From: Adineta vaga
Lineage: Eukaryota > Rotifera
Direction: 5' to 3'
Length of the DNA stretch: 64,000 nucleotides
Assembly (NCBI GenBank): GCA_021613535.1
Contig: CP075494.1
Span: 1,302,001 to 1,366,000 of the forward strand
Made by a program: the position numbers and the translations under genes. The notes under the pieces are model-generated. The model saw only the letters and a program-made list of their open reading frames with translations, made no database searches and had not been told where the DNA came from. Below, piece after piece: positions 1-11,600 of this stretch (position 1 is the stretch's first letter; each line of letters opens with the position of its first letter).

Positions 1-26
1 AATCAACCTGGTCACATATCACCTCA

Positions 27-3000
27 ATGTCCACTACGCCCAAAATACTAAAGGGGGGCCGCGATGGTCGTACCTCCCTCACCTCAATCAATCCATCACT
101 GATCATCATCTCTACACAAATCAATGGTAATACTATTCCCGCAATGGTTGATACAGGTGCCACTCATACATTGATCACATATTCACTTCTTAAATCCATT
201 TCTTCTGCTCGCATAAAAAAATCTTTTACTGCTACTGCTACGCTTGGTGATGCCTCTACTACTATCCAAATTCATGGTCTGGTTCATCTATGTATATATA
301 TCAATCATATACCTACGCATGTTTCAGCATTTGTTGTCGATTCCTTAGGTGTCAATCTTATTCTTGGACTTGATTGGTGTCGTACATATGATGTCGCAAT
401 CCATGTTCGCCAACAACAACTTGTCCTCCACCATCCTCGATTTGGCCACACTATAGTCTCATTTGAAGATCACATTTCAATTCCTGTTCGTCTTAAACAA
501 TCAATTCAGCTGGCTCCTCATCATGAACATGTTGTGACATTAATCACGCCTTTGTCTTCTGCTCTTCAAGTAGCTTACGCACCTATATCAAACTTTTGTA
601 AACGAAAGAACATTTTTATTCCAGAAGCGATATTAAATATTAAGTCTTTTGAAACTTCTATTATCATTTCTAATCTTGTCCAAACTCCATGTACGTTGCG
701 CAAAGATACAATTCTCGGGTCTATCACTTTCTTTCCTAGTCTATCTACTTCAGTCAAAGTCAGCGATCTTTCTTCTTCTCACTCTAAAATCTCTTCCGTC
801 AGTCTCTCATCTGTCATGACTAGCGTAACTAAAGAAGTAGATTCAGTCATTCAGACCTTAGTTTCCTCTATATCTGATCCAATTGAACAAGCTGCTTTCT
901 CTACCATCCTTCAACGACATCGTCGAGTATTTGATTCATCTAAACATTCCATTGCCAAAACCAAACTTCCACACGTTATCATCACAGGAGATCATTCACC
1001 GATTAGCGTTCGTCCTTACTATCGCAATACTCAACAGCGCAAAGAACTTCAACAAGAAATCGACAAACTTATCCTAGATAACATTGTTCGGGCCTCAACT
1101 TCTCCATGGTCTTCTCCAGCTTTATTAAAAAAGAAACCAGATGGCACGTTCCGTTTTCTCGTCGATTTCCGCCGGCTAAACAAAATCACGAAGAAAGATG
1201 CATATCCACAACCTTCAGCCGAAGAATTAATCTATCGTCTTTCAGGGCACAATTACTTCACTAAACTTGATCTAAAAAGTGGTTATTTCCAAATTCCTAT
1301 CGCCGAAGCGGACAAAGAAAAGACAGCATTCGTAACACCTGATGGTCATTATGAATTTAATGTCCTTCCTCAAGGTCTTATGAATGCTCCCGCCAGTTTT
1401 CAGCGCGTCATGAACAATCTTCTTGCCACTGGTCGTTGGGATTACGTCGTCATCTATCTTGATGACATAGTCGTCTTCTCTCATTCATTGGAAGAACATG
1501 AACGCCACGTCAATGAAGTCCTATCCATTCTAAATAATGCTCACTTTAAAGTTTCTCCATCTAAATGCACAATTGCTGCAAGAAAAATCGAGTTCCTTGG
1601 CCACGTAGTCACTCCGACTACCGTCGAACCGTCACCTGATAAACTACAAGCCATCCTCGATATTTCTCCACCACGCACATTATCACAAGCTAACAGATTC
1701 CTTGGTAAAGTTGGCTACTATCGTAAATTTATAGACGATTTTGCAAATATCGCTGCTCCGCTGCACAAAGTCACCAATAAAACTCGTACCAAGCGACATG
1801 AGTTTTACTGGCATGCAGAACAACAAGCTGCGTTTGAAAAATTTAAGAAAATTCTCACTAGTGCTCCACTATTTCTTCACTTTCCAGATCCTTCTCTTCC
1901 TTTCATTTTATCTACTGATGCTAGTCTTACACGTATCGCTGGTGTGCTCAAACAAAATACTCCTAGTGGTATGAAGATCTGCTATTATAAATCACGACTG
2001 CTATCGGACACCGAAACTCGATACTCCGCCACTGAACGAGAAGCGCTTGCAATCTGCTGGTGTCTTGAGCAGCTTCGATCATGTATTGGTACTTCATCAA
2101 TCATAATCGAAACTGACCATGAGCCTCTCTCTAAAATCGATAAAAATTTTACCATCCGCAACAAACGTGTCGACTATTGGTTCCTGAAATTACAAGATAT
2201 TCTTCCACAAATCATCGCAATCAAATACCGTCGAGGAATTGATAATGTTGGTCCTGACTTTCTTACTCGCTATGAACCACTTCCAGCCCATTTTTCACCA
2301 CCACCACCATCTGATTCTTCTACAGCTCTTCCCCCACGAATTCTTCCATCACAATCAATAGACAACGATTGGCCTTCAGGTACTGAAACTTGGGATCCAA
2401 TTGTTATATCTCCTGTAGTGACTCGTTCAAAAGCTCGAGCCATTTCTGATTCAATTTCTGAAAATTCTCCCAGTACTACAAACGATGATGATAATCTCGA
2501 TGATGTCGATGATGGTGACGAACTTACTACACCTGATACAACTCCACCTCAAGATCTTAGCCTACCATATATTCGAAAAGAGCAGCATTCTGATCCTGAG
2601 ATCTTTCGTATCACAGAACGACTTCGTCAGAACCATTCTGATCCATTTTTTATCTTAAAAGATGACATAGTATATCGCGTTATCTCACCTGTAAAACATT
2701 CTGATTCTTCCACTGCACTATATCTCCCTAAATCTCTTCTTTCTTTTGTGCTTCACCTCTATCATGATCACCCACTGAGTGGTCACTTCGGTGTTCACCG
2801 TACAATATCTCGTATTCGGGGAAAATATTGGTGGCCTAATATGTCTACATTTGTTCGTAACTATATTGCATCCTGCTCTCAATGTATACAACACAATATC
2901 TCTCGCATCAAACCTCCTGGTCATCTCAAATCAATCAATCCCCCATCAAATGTTTTTCAAATCCTGCACATGGACTTCTGGGGTCCTGTTCGAACACCAT

Positions 3001-3791
3001 CCGCTAATGGAAATCGATATGTCCTAGTACTTACGGACAATTTATCTAAATATGTGATAGCCGAAGCCTTACCCGACTGCACCGCCAAAACAACAGCTCA
3101 AGTCCTGATCGACCGATTTATTCTTATTCATGGAACTCCAGAGCGCCTCATCACCGACAATGGTACACACTTCAATAACCATCTACTACGTGCCATCACA
3201 AGCTCCATGAACATTCCTCATGCGTTCTCGGCTGCCTATCACCCGCAGACGAACGGCCAAGTGGAACGGTTCAACGCAACCTTTGCTACCCAACTAGCTA
3301 AGTATTGTGATGCTGATAAAACCGATTGGGACAAATTTCTTCCATCCGTCGTATACGCTTACAATACCAGTATCCACTCCACAACTCAACTAACCCCATA
3401 TGAGCTTGCTTTTGCACGCCATCCAAAGAGTCTTTTCGATCCAATATCTCCTACCGTCACGTTACCACCTTTCCACTCTTTTTATAAATACCTAACCCGG
3501 ACCCGACAACTTCTTACATCTACAGCACGAACCAACATCTTACGACAACAATCTCATTGGCAACAACGGTACAATACTAACCGAATCAACATTTCTTACC
3601 GCAATGGTGACCTTGTTTACGTACACGTCAGTACTGGTCGCTCCAAACTCGATGCTCGCTATCGTGGTCCATGTACTATTATTGAGACATCTGGTCACCA
3701 ACACTACCTCGTACAAGATAATCAGTCTGGTGCAAAAGATTGGTGTCATGTTAATCAGCTGTTGCCAGCTACAAATCGTCAATCATTTTAA
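27..3791 (+). CDS. pol: Pol polyprotein of Ty3/gypsy-type element (PR-RT-RNaseH-IN)
   Basis: A 1254-residue polyprotein that copies the element RNA and integrates the product. Domains in order: retropepsin with DTGATHTLI (about residues 42-50); reverse transcriptase with LVDFRRLN (about 377) and active site YLDDIV (about 477); RNase H beginning STDASL (about 629); zinc-binding HHCC region of integrase (about 913-953, ending CSQC); DD35E integrase core with D in MDFWGP (about 982), D in ITDNGT (about 1042) and E in GQVERF (about 1078), the last two 35 residues apart. PR-RT-RH-IN order is that of Ty3/gypsy and retroviruses, not Ty1/copia. No stop or frameshift is present. The annotated ATG may be internal to a longer gag-pol frame whose start lies before the window. 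Functional integrity is inferred from motifs only. Confidence 0.95.
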   Translation: MSTTPKILKGGRDGRTSLTSINPSLIIISTQINGNTIPAMVDTGATHTLITYSLLKSISSARIKKSFTATATLGDASTTIQIHGLVHLCIYINHIPTHVSAFVVDSLGVNLILGLDWCRTYDVAIHVRQQQLVLHHPRFGHTIVSFEDHISIPVRLKQSIQLAPHHEHVVTLITPLSSALQVAYAPISNFCKRKNIFIPEAILNIKSFETSIIISNLVQTPCTLRKDTILGSITFFPSLSTSVKVSDLSSSHSKISSVSLSSVMTSVTKEVDSVIQTLVSSISDPIEQAAFSTILQRHRRVFDSSKHSIAKTKLPHVIITGDHSPISVRPYYRNTQQRKELQQEIDKLILDNIVRASTSPWSSPALLKKKPDGTFRFLVDFRRLNKITKKDAYPQPSAEELIYRLSGHNYFTKLDLKSGYFQIPIAEADKEKTAFVTPDGHYEFNVLPQGLMNAPASFQRVMNNLLATGRWDYVVIYLDDIVVFSHSLEEHERHVNEVLSILNNAHFKVSPSKCTIAARKIEFLGHVVTPTTVEPSPDKLQAILDISPPRTLSQANRFLGKVGYYRKFIDDFANIAAPLHKVTNKTRTKRHEFYWHAEQQAAFEKFKKILTSAPLFLHFPDPSLPFILSTDASLTRIAGVLKQNTPSGMKICYYKSRLLSDTETRYSATEREALAICWCLEQLRSCIGTSSIIIETDHEPLSKIDKNFTIRNKRVDYWFLKLQDILPQIIAIKYRRGIDNVGPDFLTRYEPLPAHFSPPPPSDSSTALPPRILPSQSIDNDWPSGTETWDPIVISPVVTRSKARAISDSISENSPSTTNDDDNLDDVDDGDELTTPDTTPPQDLSLPYIRKEQHSDPEIFRITERLRQNHSDPFFILKDDIVYRVISPVKHSDSSTALYLPKSLLSFVLHLYHDHPLSGHFGVHRTISRIRGKYWWPNMSTFVRNYIASCSQCIQHNISRIKPPGHLKSINPPSNVFQILHMDFWGPVRTPSANGNRYVLVLTDNLSKYVIAEALPDCTAKTTAQVLIDRFILIHGTPERLITDNGTHFNNHLLRAITSSMNIPHAFSAAYHPQTNGQVERFNATFATQLAKYCDADKTDWDKFLPSVVYAYNTSIHSTTQLTPYELAFARHPKSLFDPISPTVTLPPFHSFYKYLTRTRQLLTSTARTNILRQQSHWQQRYNTNRINISYRNGDLVYVHVSTGRSKLDARYRGPCTIIETSGHQHYLVQDNQSGAKDWCHVNQLLPATNRQSF

Positions 3792-4081
3792 TGTTAAGCA
3801 CCTCCTTCTATCATTGTGAAATTTATTGGGATGTGACAGCCCGTATATATCACATTTCTTCTCATCCTGTTTATCACTCCACGTCATAATCCTTTCCTTT
3901 TCTTTTATTTCATTCTTACACTTATAATCAAACGAGTTGTGGCAGCTCGTATCGTCATTGTTTACATGACTCATTCTCAATATACAACATTCTTTTCCAT
4001 TATGATTCCTTACATCACTGTTTATTTCTTATCATATATATACTCTTATTGCTAAAGTATTTTATACACTTCCTTTTCACC

Positions 4082-4423
4082 ATGAAGTCCTTTCTTATAA
4101 TTTTCCTTCTGATACAATTTCATCTACTTCAAGGTTCCTGGTTCGAGTCAAAAGTTGCATCTCCTACCTCAGATGTCCATGTAAATGTTGTCAACCATGT
4201 CGCTGATGCAATACATAACTATTCGAATCAATTACAGCCCACTTGGCGTGATTATTCCATCATCTTTCTTCTTATTGTGGTTCTAGGGTCCTGTATTATC
4301 GGCTGTTGCTGTTTGGCCTTTGTATGTTTATATCGTCGTATTCTATTCCAACTTCTTCATCGGACTTCTCCTGCAGTCCATCATCCTGAAAAATCTACTA
4401 ATCCTGTATACATGATTACATAA
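4082..4423 (+). CDS. Small env-like single-pass membrane protein of the LTR element
   Basis: A 113-residue ORF between pol and the polypurine tract, the position env takes in retrovirus-like elements. It has a hydrophobic N-terminal signal (MKSFLIIFLLIQFHLLQG), a short ectodomain of about 50 residues with one N-glycosylation site (NYS), one transmembrane segment (IIFLLIVVLGSCIIGCCCL) with a cysteine run, and a basic cytoplasmic tail ending VYMIT. An upstream TTG-initiated extension from 4049 is possible, but the ATG at 4082 gives a textbook signal peptide. No receptor-binding or fusion domain can be recognised, and it is far shorter than normal envelope proteins. It could be a remnant of a larger env, an independently acquired membrane peptide, or a spliced exon product. 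The role is inferred from position. Confidence 0.6.
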   Translation: MKSFLIIFLLIQFHLLQGSWFESKVASPTSDVHVNVVNHVADAIHNYSNQLQPTWRDYSIIFLLIVVLGSCIIGCCCLAFVCLYRRILFQLLHRTSPAVHHPEKSTNPVYMIT

Positions 4424-4532
4424 AATGCGCATAGTATAACAATCGTTTATACTTTTCTTTTTTGCTTCTTTTTTTTTTTTTTTGTTTCTTTTCTGTTTTC
4501 AACATTTTTCGCTCCCATGTGCTCTGCTTGCT

Positions 4533-4545
4533 TGGAGGGGGGAGG
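4533..4545 (+). other. Polypurine tract (plus-strand primer)
   Basis: TGGAGGGGGGAGG lies immediately before the LTR start TGTCA. A purine run abutting the 3' LTR is the plus-strand primer of LTR elements. Confidence 0.85.
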
Positions 4546-4712
4546 TGTCACGGCATCTCGCCGTGATATCTCACGAGTCAAGGCATTCCTTACTCATTTG
4601 TATATGATTCTTGAGTCATGTATACATGACCAAGGATATATATATGCGCTTCGCTTTGCTTTGGAGTGTGTGTTCTCCTTTTGTTTCTTCTGGTCACAAT
4701 ACATACATCACA
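4546..4712 (+). repeat. 3' LTR of the Ty3/gypsy-type element
   Basis: Begins TGTCACGGC directly after the purine tract and opens with a small hairpin (TCACGGC-ATCTC-GCCGTGA). A TATATATATG box lies near 4637. The end is set at a CA around 4710-4712, where receptor coding sequence begins on the other strand. An LTR of about 167 bp is short; the exact end needs the 5' LTR. Confidence 0.75.
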
Positions 4713-5532
4713 GATAAGATATGTTGCATAAGGAATTCGTGTAATTAATGCAATACTTGATTGAACTAAAAGCATTATAGTCAGTTGAGTATCGATCTGT
4801 TGAATACGTGTTTGTCTTGCATTTGTTATTCGTGGAGGAGAATCTTCAGGATTAACATGTGGATGTGCAATGTCTCGAACACTTCGTAGTATTAAAATTC
4901 CAAGAATAATCATAACAATTGGTGTACCCATTGCTGTAATACATGCTTCGATATACTTATCGAATGTTGCATATATTCCCGGCATAGGAATACATTTTCC
5001 ATTTGTTGTACTATATAAAATAAGTCGATGACCGAAGAAGATTAACCAAAAAATAACAATTCCACCTGCGATTTTATATGCTAAATCACGACGATTACTC
5101 CATTTACGATATTCTAAAAGAATTCCGAATAGAAAAAAATTTTAGAACAAAAGTTCATAACTTACTCGTTGAACGTTCTAAAGATAAAATTCGATCAACT
5201 GTTGCCAAGATAAATAATGTTAAAGATACAACATGATTCCAAACGGAATCAAATTGTCGAATTCTACGAAGAATATCGAATCGTGTTGTTATTGGAATTT
5301 GAAATCCACTTTGTAACAATCGTGTTAATAATAGAAAATCAAAGTAAATAAAGTTTGATATTGCTTCTAATTGAAAATAAATTGAATAAGCTCGTTGACG
5401 AAATGATCGAGAACTAAATACAATCATATTTCCAATACAACCAAGATTTCCTGCTATCCAATAAAAAGTACCGATGTAAATATTCAATTGATATGGAATT
5501 AATGATAATGTATCAACTAATGTTGAATTCAT
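4708..5532 (-). pseudogene. Rhodopsin-like GPCR interrupted by the LTR element in TM6
   Basis: Seven-TM receptor starting at ATG 5532. Exon 1 is 5532-5166 (N-terminus with NST glycosylation site, TM1 with GN, TM2, TM3 ending near DRILS). A 52-bp GT-AG intron (5165-5114) leads to exon 2 from 5113. Exon 2 supplies TM4 (KIAGGIVIFWLIFFGHRLIL), an extracellular loop with cysteine, TM5 (TPIVMIILGILILR) and most of TM6 (LVQSSIALITRIPYATYLI). Immediately after that the frame runs into LTR sequence and stops at 4590, so the rest of TM6 and all of TM7 are missing. The missing end is expected on the far side of the retrotransposon, outside the window. DRI in place of DRY fits the divergent receptors seen in bdelloids. 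The ligand is unknown. Confidence 0.8.
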
Positions 5533-6562
5533 CTTTAAATGAAAGAATACAATCTATTTTGCACTCTCAATTGAAATACAAAAATAATGGAATTTTTTTT
5601 ACAACATAGTATTTATGCGTGTATAATTAAAAATGAAGAAAAGAATATGATATTTTTCTTCGGCATTAATATTTTACATTTATGAAAAATATGATATACA
5701 TGGAAAAAATTTATGGTTTTATAGAGATGACAGATTCAATCGCAAAAATATATTTTGTGTGTTAGTAATGGAAAAGCGAACGTCATTCTGTTATTCGTTA
5801 AAGAACTATCCACAAGAACTATTCGTCGACGATTATTGAAAGGTGTTCTCATGAATAATATAGATCAGTAATGATGTAACCGTATTCAATAAATTTTTCG
5901 GTTTTTTTTCTTCAAATCTATCTCAAGAAAAGAATCAAACTTGATAAGTAGAAAAATACGACGAAATATCGTACGAAGTAATTCAAGTTAGAATGTTTGC
6001 TTTTCCTCATACATATTTATCATATATCGAGGGGTTAACAACAGGGCTACCATCTGTAATCCATTTCGACTAATTTCTATGCACAAGATTAAAATCTTCT
6101 GTAATTACCAATGTAAAAATATTGAGAGAAAAATTAACTGAAAACTAATTAAAAATAAGTAAACCCTAGTACGTTCAACATGGGTCATTTCTGACCCAGC
6201 CGTAAAAATTTGGAAATGCACTATAATATTTTGGTAATTTCGGGTTTAAGGAATCATTTATCATCTATTATGATTCCATCTCATTACAAGCCTTCAATAC
6301 AATAAAATACAATTTCATCAGTGTTTAATATAAAACTATAGACAAGAGAACAAGTTAAATTTTCAATTAAAATCCAAGACTCATGCACCATTTTCACTGT
6401 ATATTTATCTCTAATCTACTAAGAAGTATTTATTCATTGGGTTTTGGACTCTCCATAGTTAGAATGTCATATGATTCATTCGATTAAATTTTGGATCGAA
6501 GATATTTATCAATCATCTAGTACCTCTTCATTCTCTTTTGTTTTCTAGACTAAGAGAATGTC

Positions 6563-6600
6563 GGTGTGGGTGTGGGTGTGAAGACAAGAGACCCACACCC
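6563..6600. repeat. Telomere-like inverted repeat (hairpin), copy 1
   Basis: Left arm GGTGTGGGTGTGGGTGTG, spacer AAGACAAGAG, right arm ACCCACACCC. The arms pair and both are built from TGTGGG units. Flank CTCAATTA recurs in modified form beside other copies. Confidence 0.8.
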
Positions 6601-7519
6601 TCAATTATCGATAGTATGAAAGAAAAACGTATTAGAATTAAAATGAATTTTCCAATAATAGGGATTTTTACGCTAGCGTTTAATAATGAATGGATAATGT
6701 TTCAAGAAACAGTTCCATGATATAAATACTGAATAATAAAGTTATGTTTATGTTCTGAATCTATAAAAAAAACATATAATTAAAGCTTATTCATAGCTAA
6801 GAGAACTATATTGTTGATGATTTGAAAAAGATACTCATTAATGCAATGTCAATAAAAAAACATATGTTCGCCATTCGAACAGGTGTAGGGTCTTTATGTA
6901 ACGATTACAGTTAACTCTGCTCGGTTGTCGAGCCTCAATATGAAATGACTTTTATCAATGCAACAATGAAACATTTTTTCTAACATATAGTTCTGTTTAG
7001 CTTTCCAATGTGAGTCATTTATAATATTAGTTTTCCTAATGCAATTTTATTTAAATTTATACAAAAGATTTAAAAAAGAATGTCAAATAAATCTAGTTTC
7101 TTGTTGATGTAAATATATGAATTAAAGGCTGAAAGTTATTTATAAATTCATCGCAAAACGAGAGTGAAAATGCAAAAAGTCGTGCAACTATAACTATGAT
7201 TATTACCGCTTTCTTTCCGAACGAAGACGTGAAATAAACATCTTTCTTCAAACATTACTCAATACATAAAACAGTGAATGATACTCTAAATCATAATTGA
7301 GAATTTGAATTTAAGCAAGAAAATTCTATAATAAAAATAAAGTATGACTTCACTTTAATGTAAATAAATAAACCGCTAAATAGGTTAAACCTATTGAAAG
7401 ATCAATATTCATTTTCGGATATTTTTTCTTTACTTACAAATTTTTTTCGTTTTTTCATCGACTGAAATAGTACAATACCTTTGCGGACGATAATTATTCT
7501 TAGCAATATTAAAATCATA

Positions 7520-7800
7520 TCGAAAATTTCTCGTTACCCAGGTCGAACGATGCGGTCCGTATACGGCCTTTACGATATAAAAACGGATACTATGCTAACA
7601 GTAACACTGACCGTATTATCGGGCGCAGAAATACGGTCCGTTCTGTATCCGTACATAGCCGATTAGTAGCCGTTTCGGAGGAGAATACAGTGGGTTTACG
7701 ATGCCGTAAATCTGTGCCCTTGATTACGGAACAAAACGGTTCATTTTCGGCCGTAAAGTCACCGTTTTGTCACGGTTTACATTCCGAAAACGCATTGTAA
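7520..7800. repeat. GC-richer patch of degenerate CCGTA/TACGG motifs
   Basis: Within AT-rich flanks this patch repeats CGGTCCGTA, TACGGCC, ACGGATAC, CCGTATT, CCGTAAA and similar many times on both strands. No ORF fits it. It may be a decayed satellite or miniature element; no clean ends were found. Confidence 0.4.
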
Positions 7801-8645
7801 ACGACTCCATTTTCATTGGCCTGAGATATAATGAATAAACTTGAGATAAATAATTTTTCTAAATTGTACAATTATATGGAGCTTTCCTTGTATATTCATT
7901 TTCGTGAATAAATTATCTTTTAAATTCATCTATGTTTATTCTATGGAGAACGAAATAAACAAATAAAATTGAGAACGTTTCACCTTTCAAGATGAAGATT
8001 TAATTGGAGATGATGGCTCCAATCAGTTTCTATATCGAGTGAACATAAAAAAAGACATTTTTTTCGGTTTCCAAATATTGATAATATATTAGAAAATATT
8101 TTAGATCTAAGCTTTCTATAGAACATTTGGACTCATTTTTTATGATAATTAAAGATCGTTATTTGACTATTCATAGTCTTTCTATTGATATAACTTTTGT
8201 CGTTTATAATAGAAAGGAAGAATGTTGGGAAGTTGATATTAGACATATAACTATCAAAAGAAATAGAAATGTACATCAATTTCTGGGAAAAGGTTTCAAA
8301 AAATTCAATGACTTGAGATTGATATTCTGTTAAATATAGATGTTAATTTAGCAGCTGACGATTTTTTTTTCTTGGTCAACAATATGCTTAACAGAGGCAG
8401 ACATAAAAAAGAAAGAACAAACATTAATGTTTATATCATCACACGTATAGCTATCTAATCTAATGCAATATGACGAACAAATTCTTAATTCGAATGGGAA
8501 GAAAGAATCTCTCATTTTTTTCTTTTTTTTAAATAAAAATAAAATACCTGTATTTGCTATTGAAGAAAAGAATCCTAAAATCATTTGTTTTGTTGTATTC
8601 AATGAAGTCTTTTTAAAATTCGACTATAGCCTATTGAGGTACGAC

Positions 8646-11600
8646 TAGTGGCGTAACCAGGGGGTGGCCAGGTGGGGCTCAGCCCCACCACCGAGCTTTT
8701 GAGCCCCATCACGCGAATTTTAACGTTTTTAAATTTGAACTTAAGACTGATAAAAATTTGACAAATTGATATGCTTTCGAGCGCAATCTTTTTTAGATGA
8801 AAACTGAGACTAATGTAATATTATATTTTAGTCTCAATTATAGATGATAGTGACATCTTTTTAATAACGATTCTATTGCATATCAAAAGCACTGATCTAC
8901 ATATAAGTTCTCTTCCACTTTCTTATCCAAATTTGAAAAACTTTAAACGAATTAGTACTATCAAAATGAAATCAGGCTCAAAGCATAATACAATTACTTC
9001 CTTTTTTTTATCGTCTGCAGCAAAGAGACAAAAAAACATCTGCTGAACAACCAGATCTTTCGATTATCTCTTCAGAAAACGAAGAAGCTGCTTCTTGTGA
9101 AGCGCCTAATTTAAGTTCTACAACTGCTCCAAATGTTAATAAGAACGTTGATTTGATAACCACATATGATCAACCTATACCAACACTCACATTAGATATT
9201 AGTTTATTACCATCATCGTCATCATCAACAACACAGTTAATATAACCATGTTTATTATCAATCGACGCTCGTTCACCAACAGTTGATTTTACATCACCAA
9301 ATGATATTCGCTCTTCATCTGCTGAATCACCATTACAATCTGATTCGCCAGCAACATCTTGTGCTTCGTCGTCATCAGCAACATCACTATCTTCAACACC
9401 TATACGTTCTCATAGTTTATTGGTTTCACCAACATCATTTGCATTACCTACTGATATTAGTCAGTACATTGACCGACTAAGCAGTACAAACAATATTATC
9501 ATCCTATAAAAATAATCACGATAATCGTTCTTTTCAAAAACAGTGGTTTCTCAATAGACCTTGGCTTGAATATTCAATCAATAATGATAAAATTTACTGC
9601 TCCTATTGCAGACATTTTGGTTCAACAAATCCATTGATTAATCGAAATCAAAGTGATTCTTTTATCAGAGGATTTAATAATTGGAAGAGTGCACTTGATA
9701 AAAAAAAAGGTTTACCAAAACACGAGTCCAGTTTCGGACATATAACAGCAACAGCTAATTACACTGAATATCTTTTACGTGAAAAATCGAAACAAAGTGT
9801 TATTAATGTAGCCGATAAAGGAAGACTAGAACAAATTCGAAAAAATCGAGAACGTCTTGTCAAAATATCTTCTACAATTTTTTTATGTGGTCGTCATATG
9901 ATACCGTTGAGAGGACATTTTGAACACCATGAGTGAGTTAACAATTGATATACTATACCTTGGCATGTATTTATTTTTAATTTTAGATCAAATAATAGGG
10001 GAAATTTTTTGGAAATTCTTAAATGGTCTTCTGCTATTGATTTGGTGGTTAAATCTATATTCGATGATTCAGCAAGTAATGCCACATATTTATCTCCATA
10101 TATTCAAAATGAAGTGTTGCATTTAATGGCTGATCAAATGAGATATTATATTTCAAAAAAATTAAATCAACAAAATCAAATCTTATATCTAGGTAAAAAA
10201 CAAATTTTTTGCTTTACTTGCTGATGAAAGTCGTGATTGTTCACATCATGAACAAATGTCTGTTGTTCTTCGTGTTGTGGATGACGAAAAACTAAAACTA
10301 CCAAATTATGGTATTGAAGAATATTTTCTTGGCTTAATCCCATTGCGTTCATTTGATGCTACATCATTAACAAATGCTATTGTTAATTTATTGGAAAAGT
10401 ACAATATTAAGTTATCAATGTGTATAGCTATGTGTTTTGGTGGGTAATTTTCTGTGATTCAGATGTGAAAAAAAGAATAATTAATATGACTTTTTTATCT
10501 TACACCAATAGAGCTAGTGTGATGTCCGGTAAAAATGCAGGTTTACAAGCAATTTTACGTGAACAATTCATGCCCAAGGCAGTATATATCCATTGTCATG
10601 TTCATCGTTTAAATCTGGTTATTGTCGATGTATGTGTGTCAATAGCTTATGTTTGTGAATTTTATACAATCATAAAGAAAATTCATACGTACTTTACAGC
10701 TTCAGGTGTAACAAATGAATATTTTCGAGCAGCACAAAATCAATTAAAGTTGAGTAAGTAATTATAACAATATGATTTTAGATAATTTTTTTCAATCTTA
10801 ACTTCTACAAATCTCAAATTATGGGCAAATACACGTTGGGATTCTCGATGGACGTCACTTGATGCTATTTTGAATAATTATCAACCTATCATTTTATCTC
10901 TTAATGGATTAATCGAAGAAGGTGGTGCACGTGCAGTTCAAGCAAAAGGATTATCGTTAGTCTTACAAGAACCATTGTTTGCAGTAACTTTATTCATTTT
11001 GCACAAGTTATTAGGACCTATCAAAATTTTATCTGATCAATTAAAAGGTAAGAATTAGTTTGCAAAGTCATTGATAAGATAGTTCATTTACTTCTATTTC
11101 CCTTTTCAGCTGAAAATCTTGATTGTGGTACTGCACAAGAATTAATCATGCCGATAGAACAAGAATTGTGTGCTTCACGAGATGAAAATATCTTTGAAGA
11201 TTTATTCGAAAAAATAGCTACATTTTGTCGACAAAATGAGATTGATCTCAATGAAGGATCAAAACCACGTCGAGCACAAACTGTCTCAGTAAAACTTAAA
11301 GATTCAGTTGTAGAATCTACAATTGGTAAACGTCATTATGATCTAGATGAAGAATACTATAGATCGAATATTTATATGCAATTAATTAATAACATATTAA
11401 ATGAATTACAGAAGCGATTTTCATCGAATAATTTGAAGATTTTAGCTGGTGTATCATCATTGTGTCCAAATAGTCCTACTTTTTTGAACTTTGATTCATT
11501 AAAACTTTTCCAACACTTATTAAATTAACAAATAGTGCAATAACTATACCAGTTTCGTCAATCACATATGAAAGAACATTTTCCAAAATGAAATTGATCA

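Larger units (their letters stand above)
1..4712 (+). mobile_element. Ty3/gypsy-type LTR retrotransposon, 5' part outside window
   Basis: Internal domain and 3' LTR of an LTR retrotransposon. It contains, in order, an uninterrupted pol ORF (27-3791), a short env-like membrane ORF (4082-4423), a purine-rich tract (4533-4545) and an LTR starting TGTCACGG at 4546. The 5' LTR and gag lie upstream of the window. All visible ORFs are open, so the copy appears young. The right edge is placed near 4712, where the LTR meets receptor coding sequence; it is uncertain by a few bases because the other LTR and target duplication are not visible. Confidence 0.9.
5533..8645. other. Gene-free AT-rich stretch
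   Basis: No ORF here has protein-like composition or a recognisable domain. Apart from one telomere-like hairpin (6563-6600) and a GC-richer patch of CCGTA/TACGG motifs (about 7520-7800), I see only AT-rich non-coding sequence. Confidence 0.6.

Noticed and set aside
4590-4707. C-terminal extension of the receptor ORF through the LTR
   Set aside because: Residues encoded here are LTR antisense, highly charged and without TM7; not native receptor sequence.
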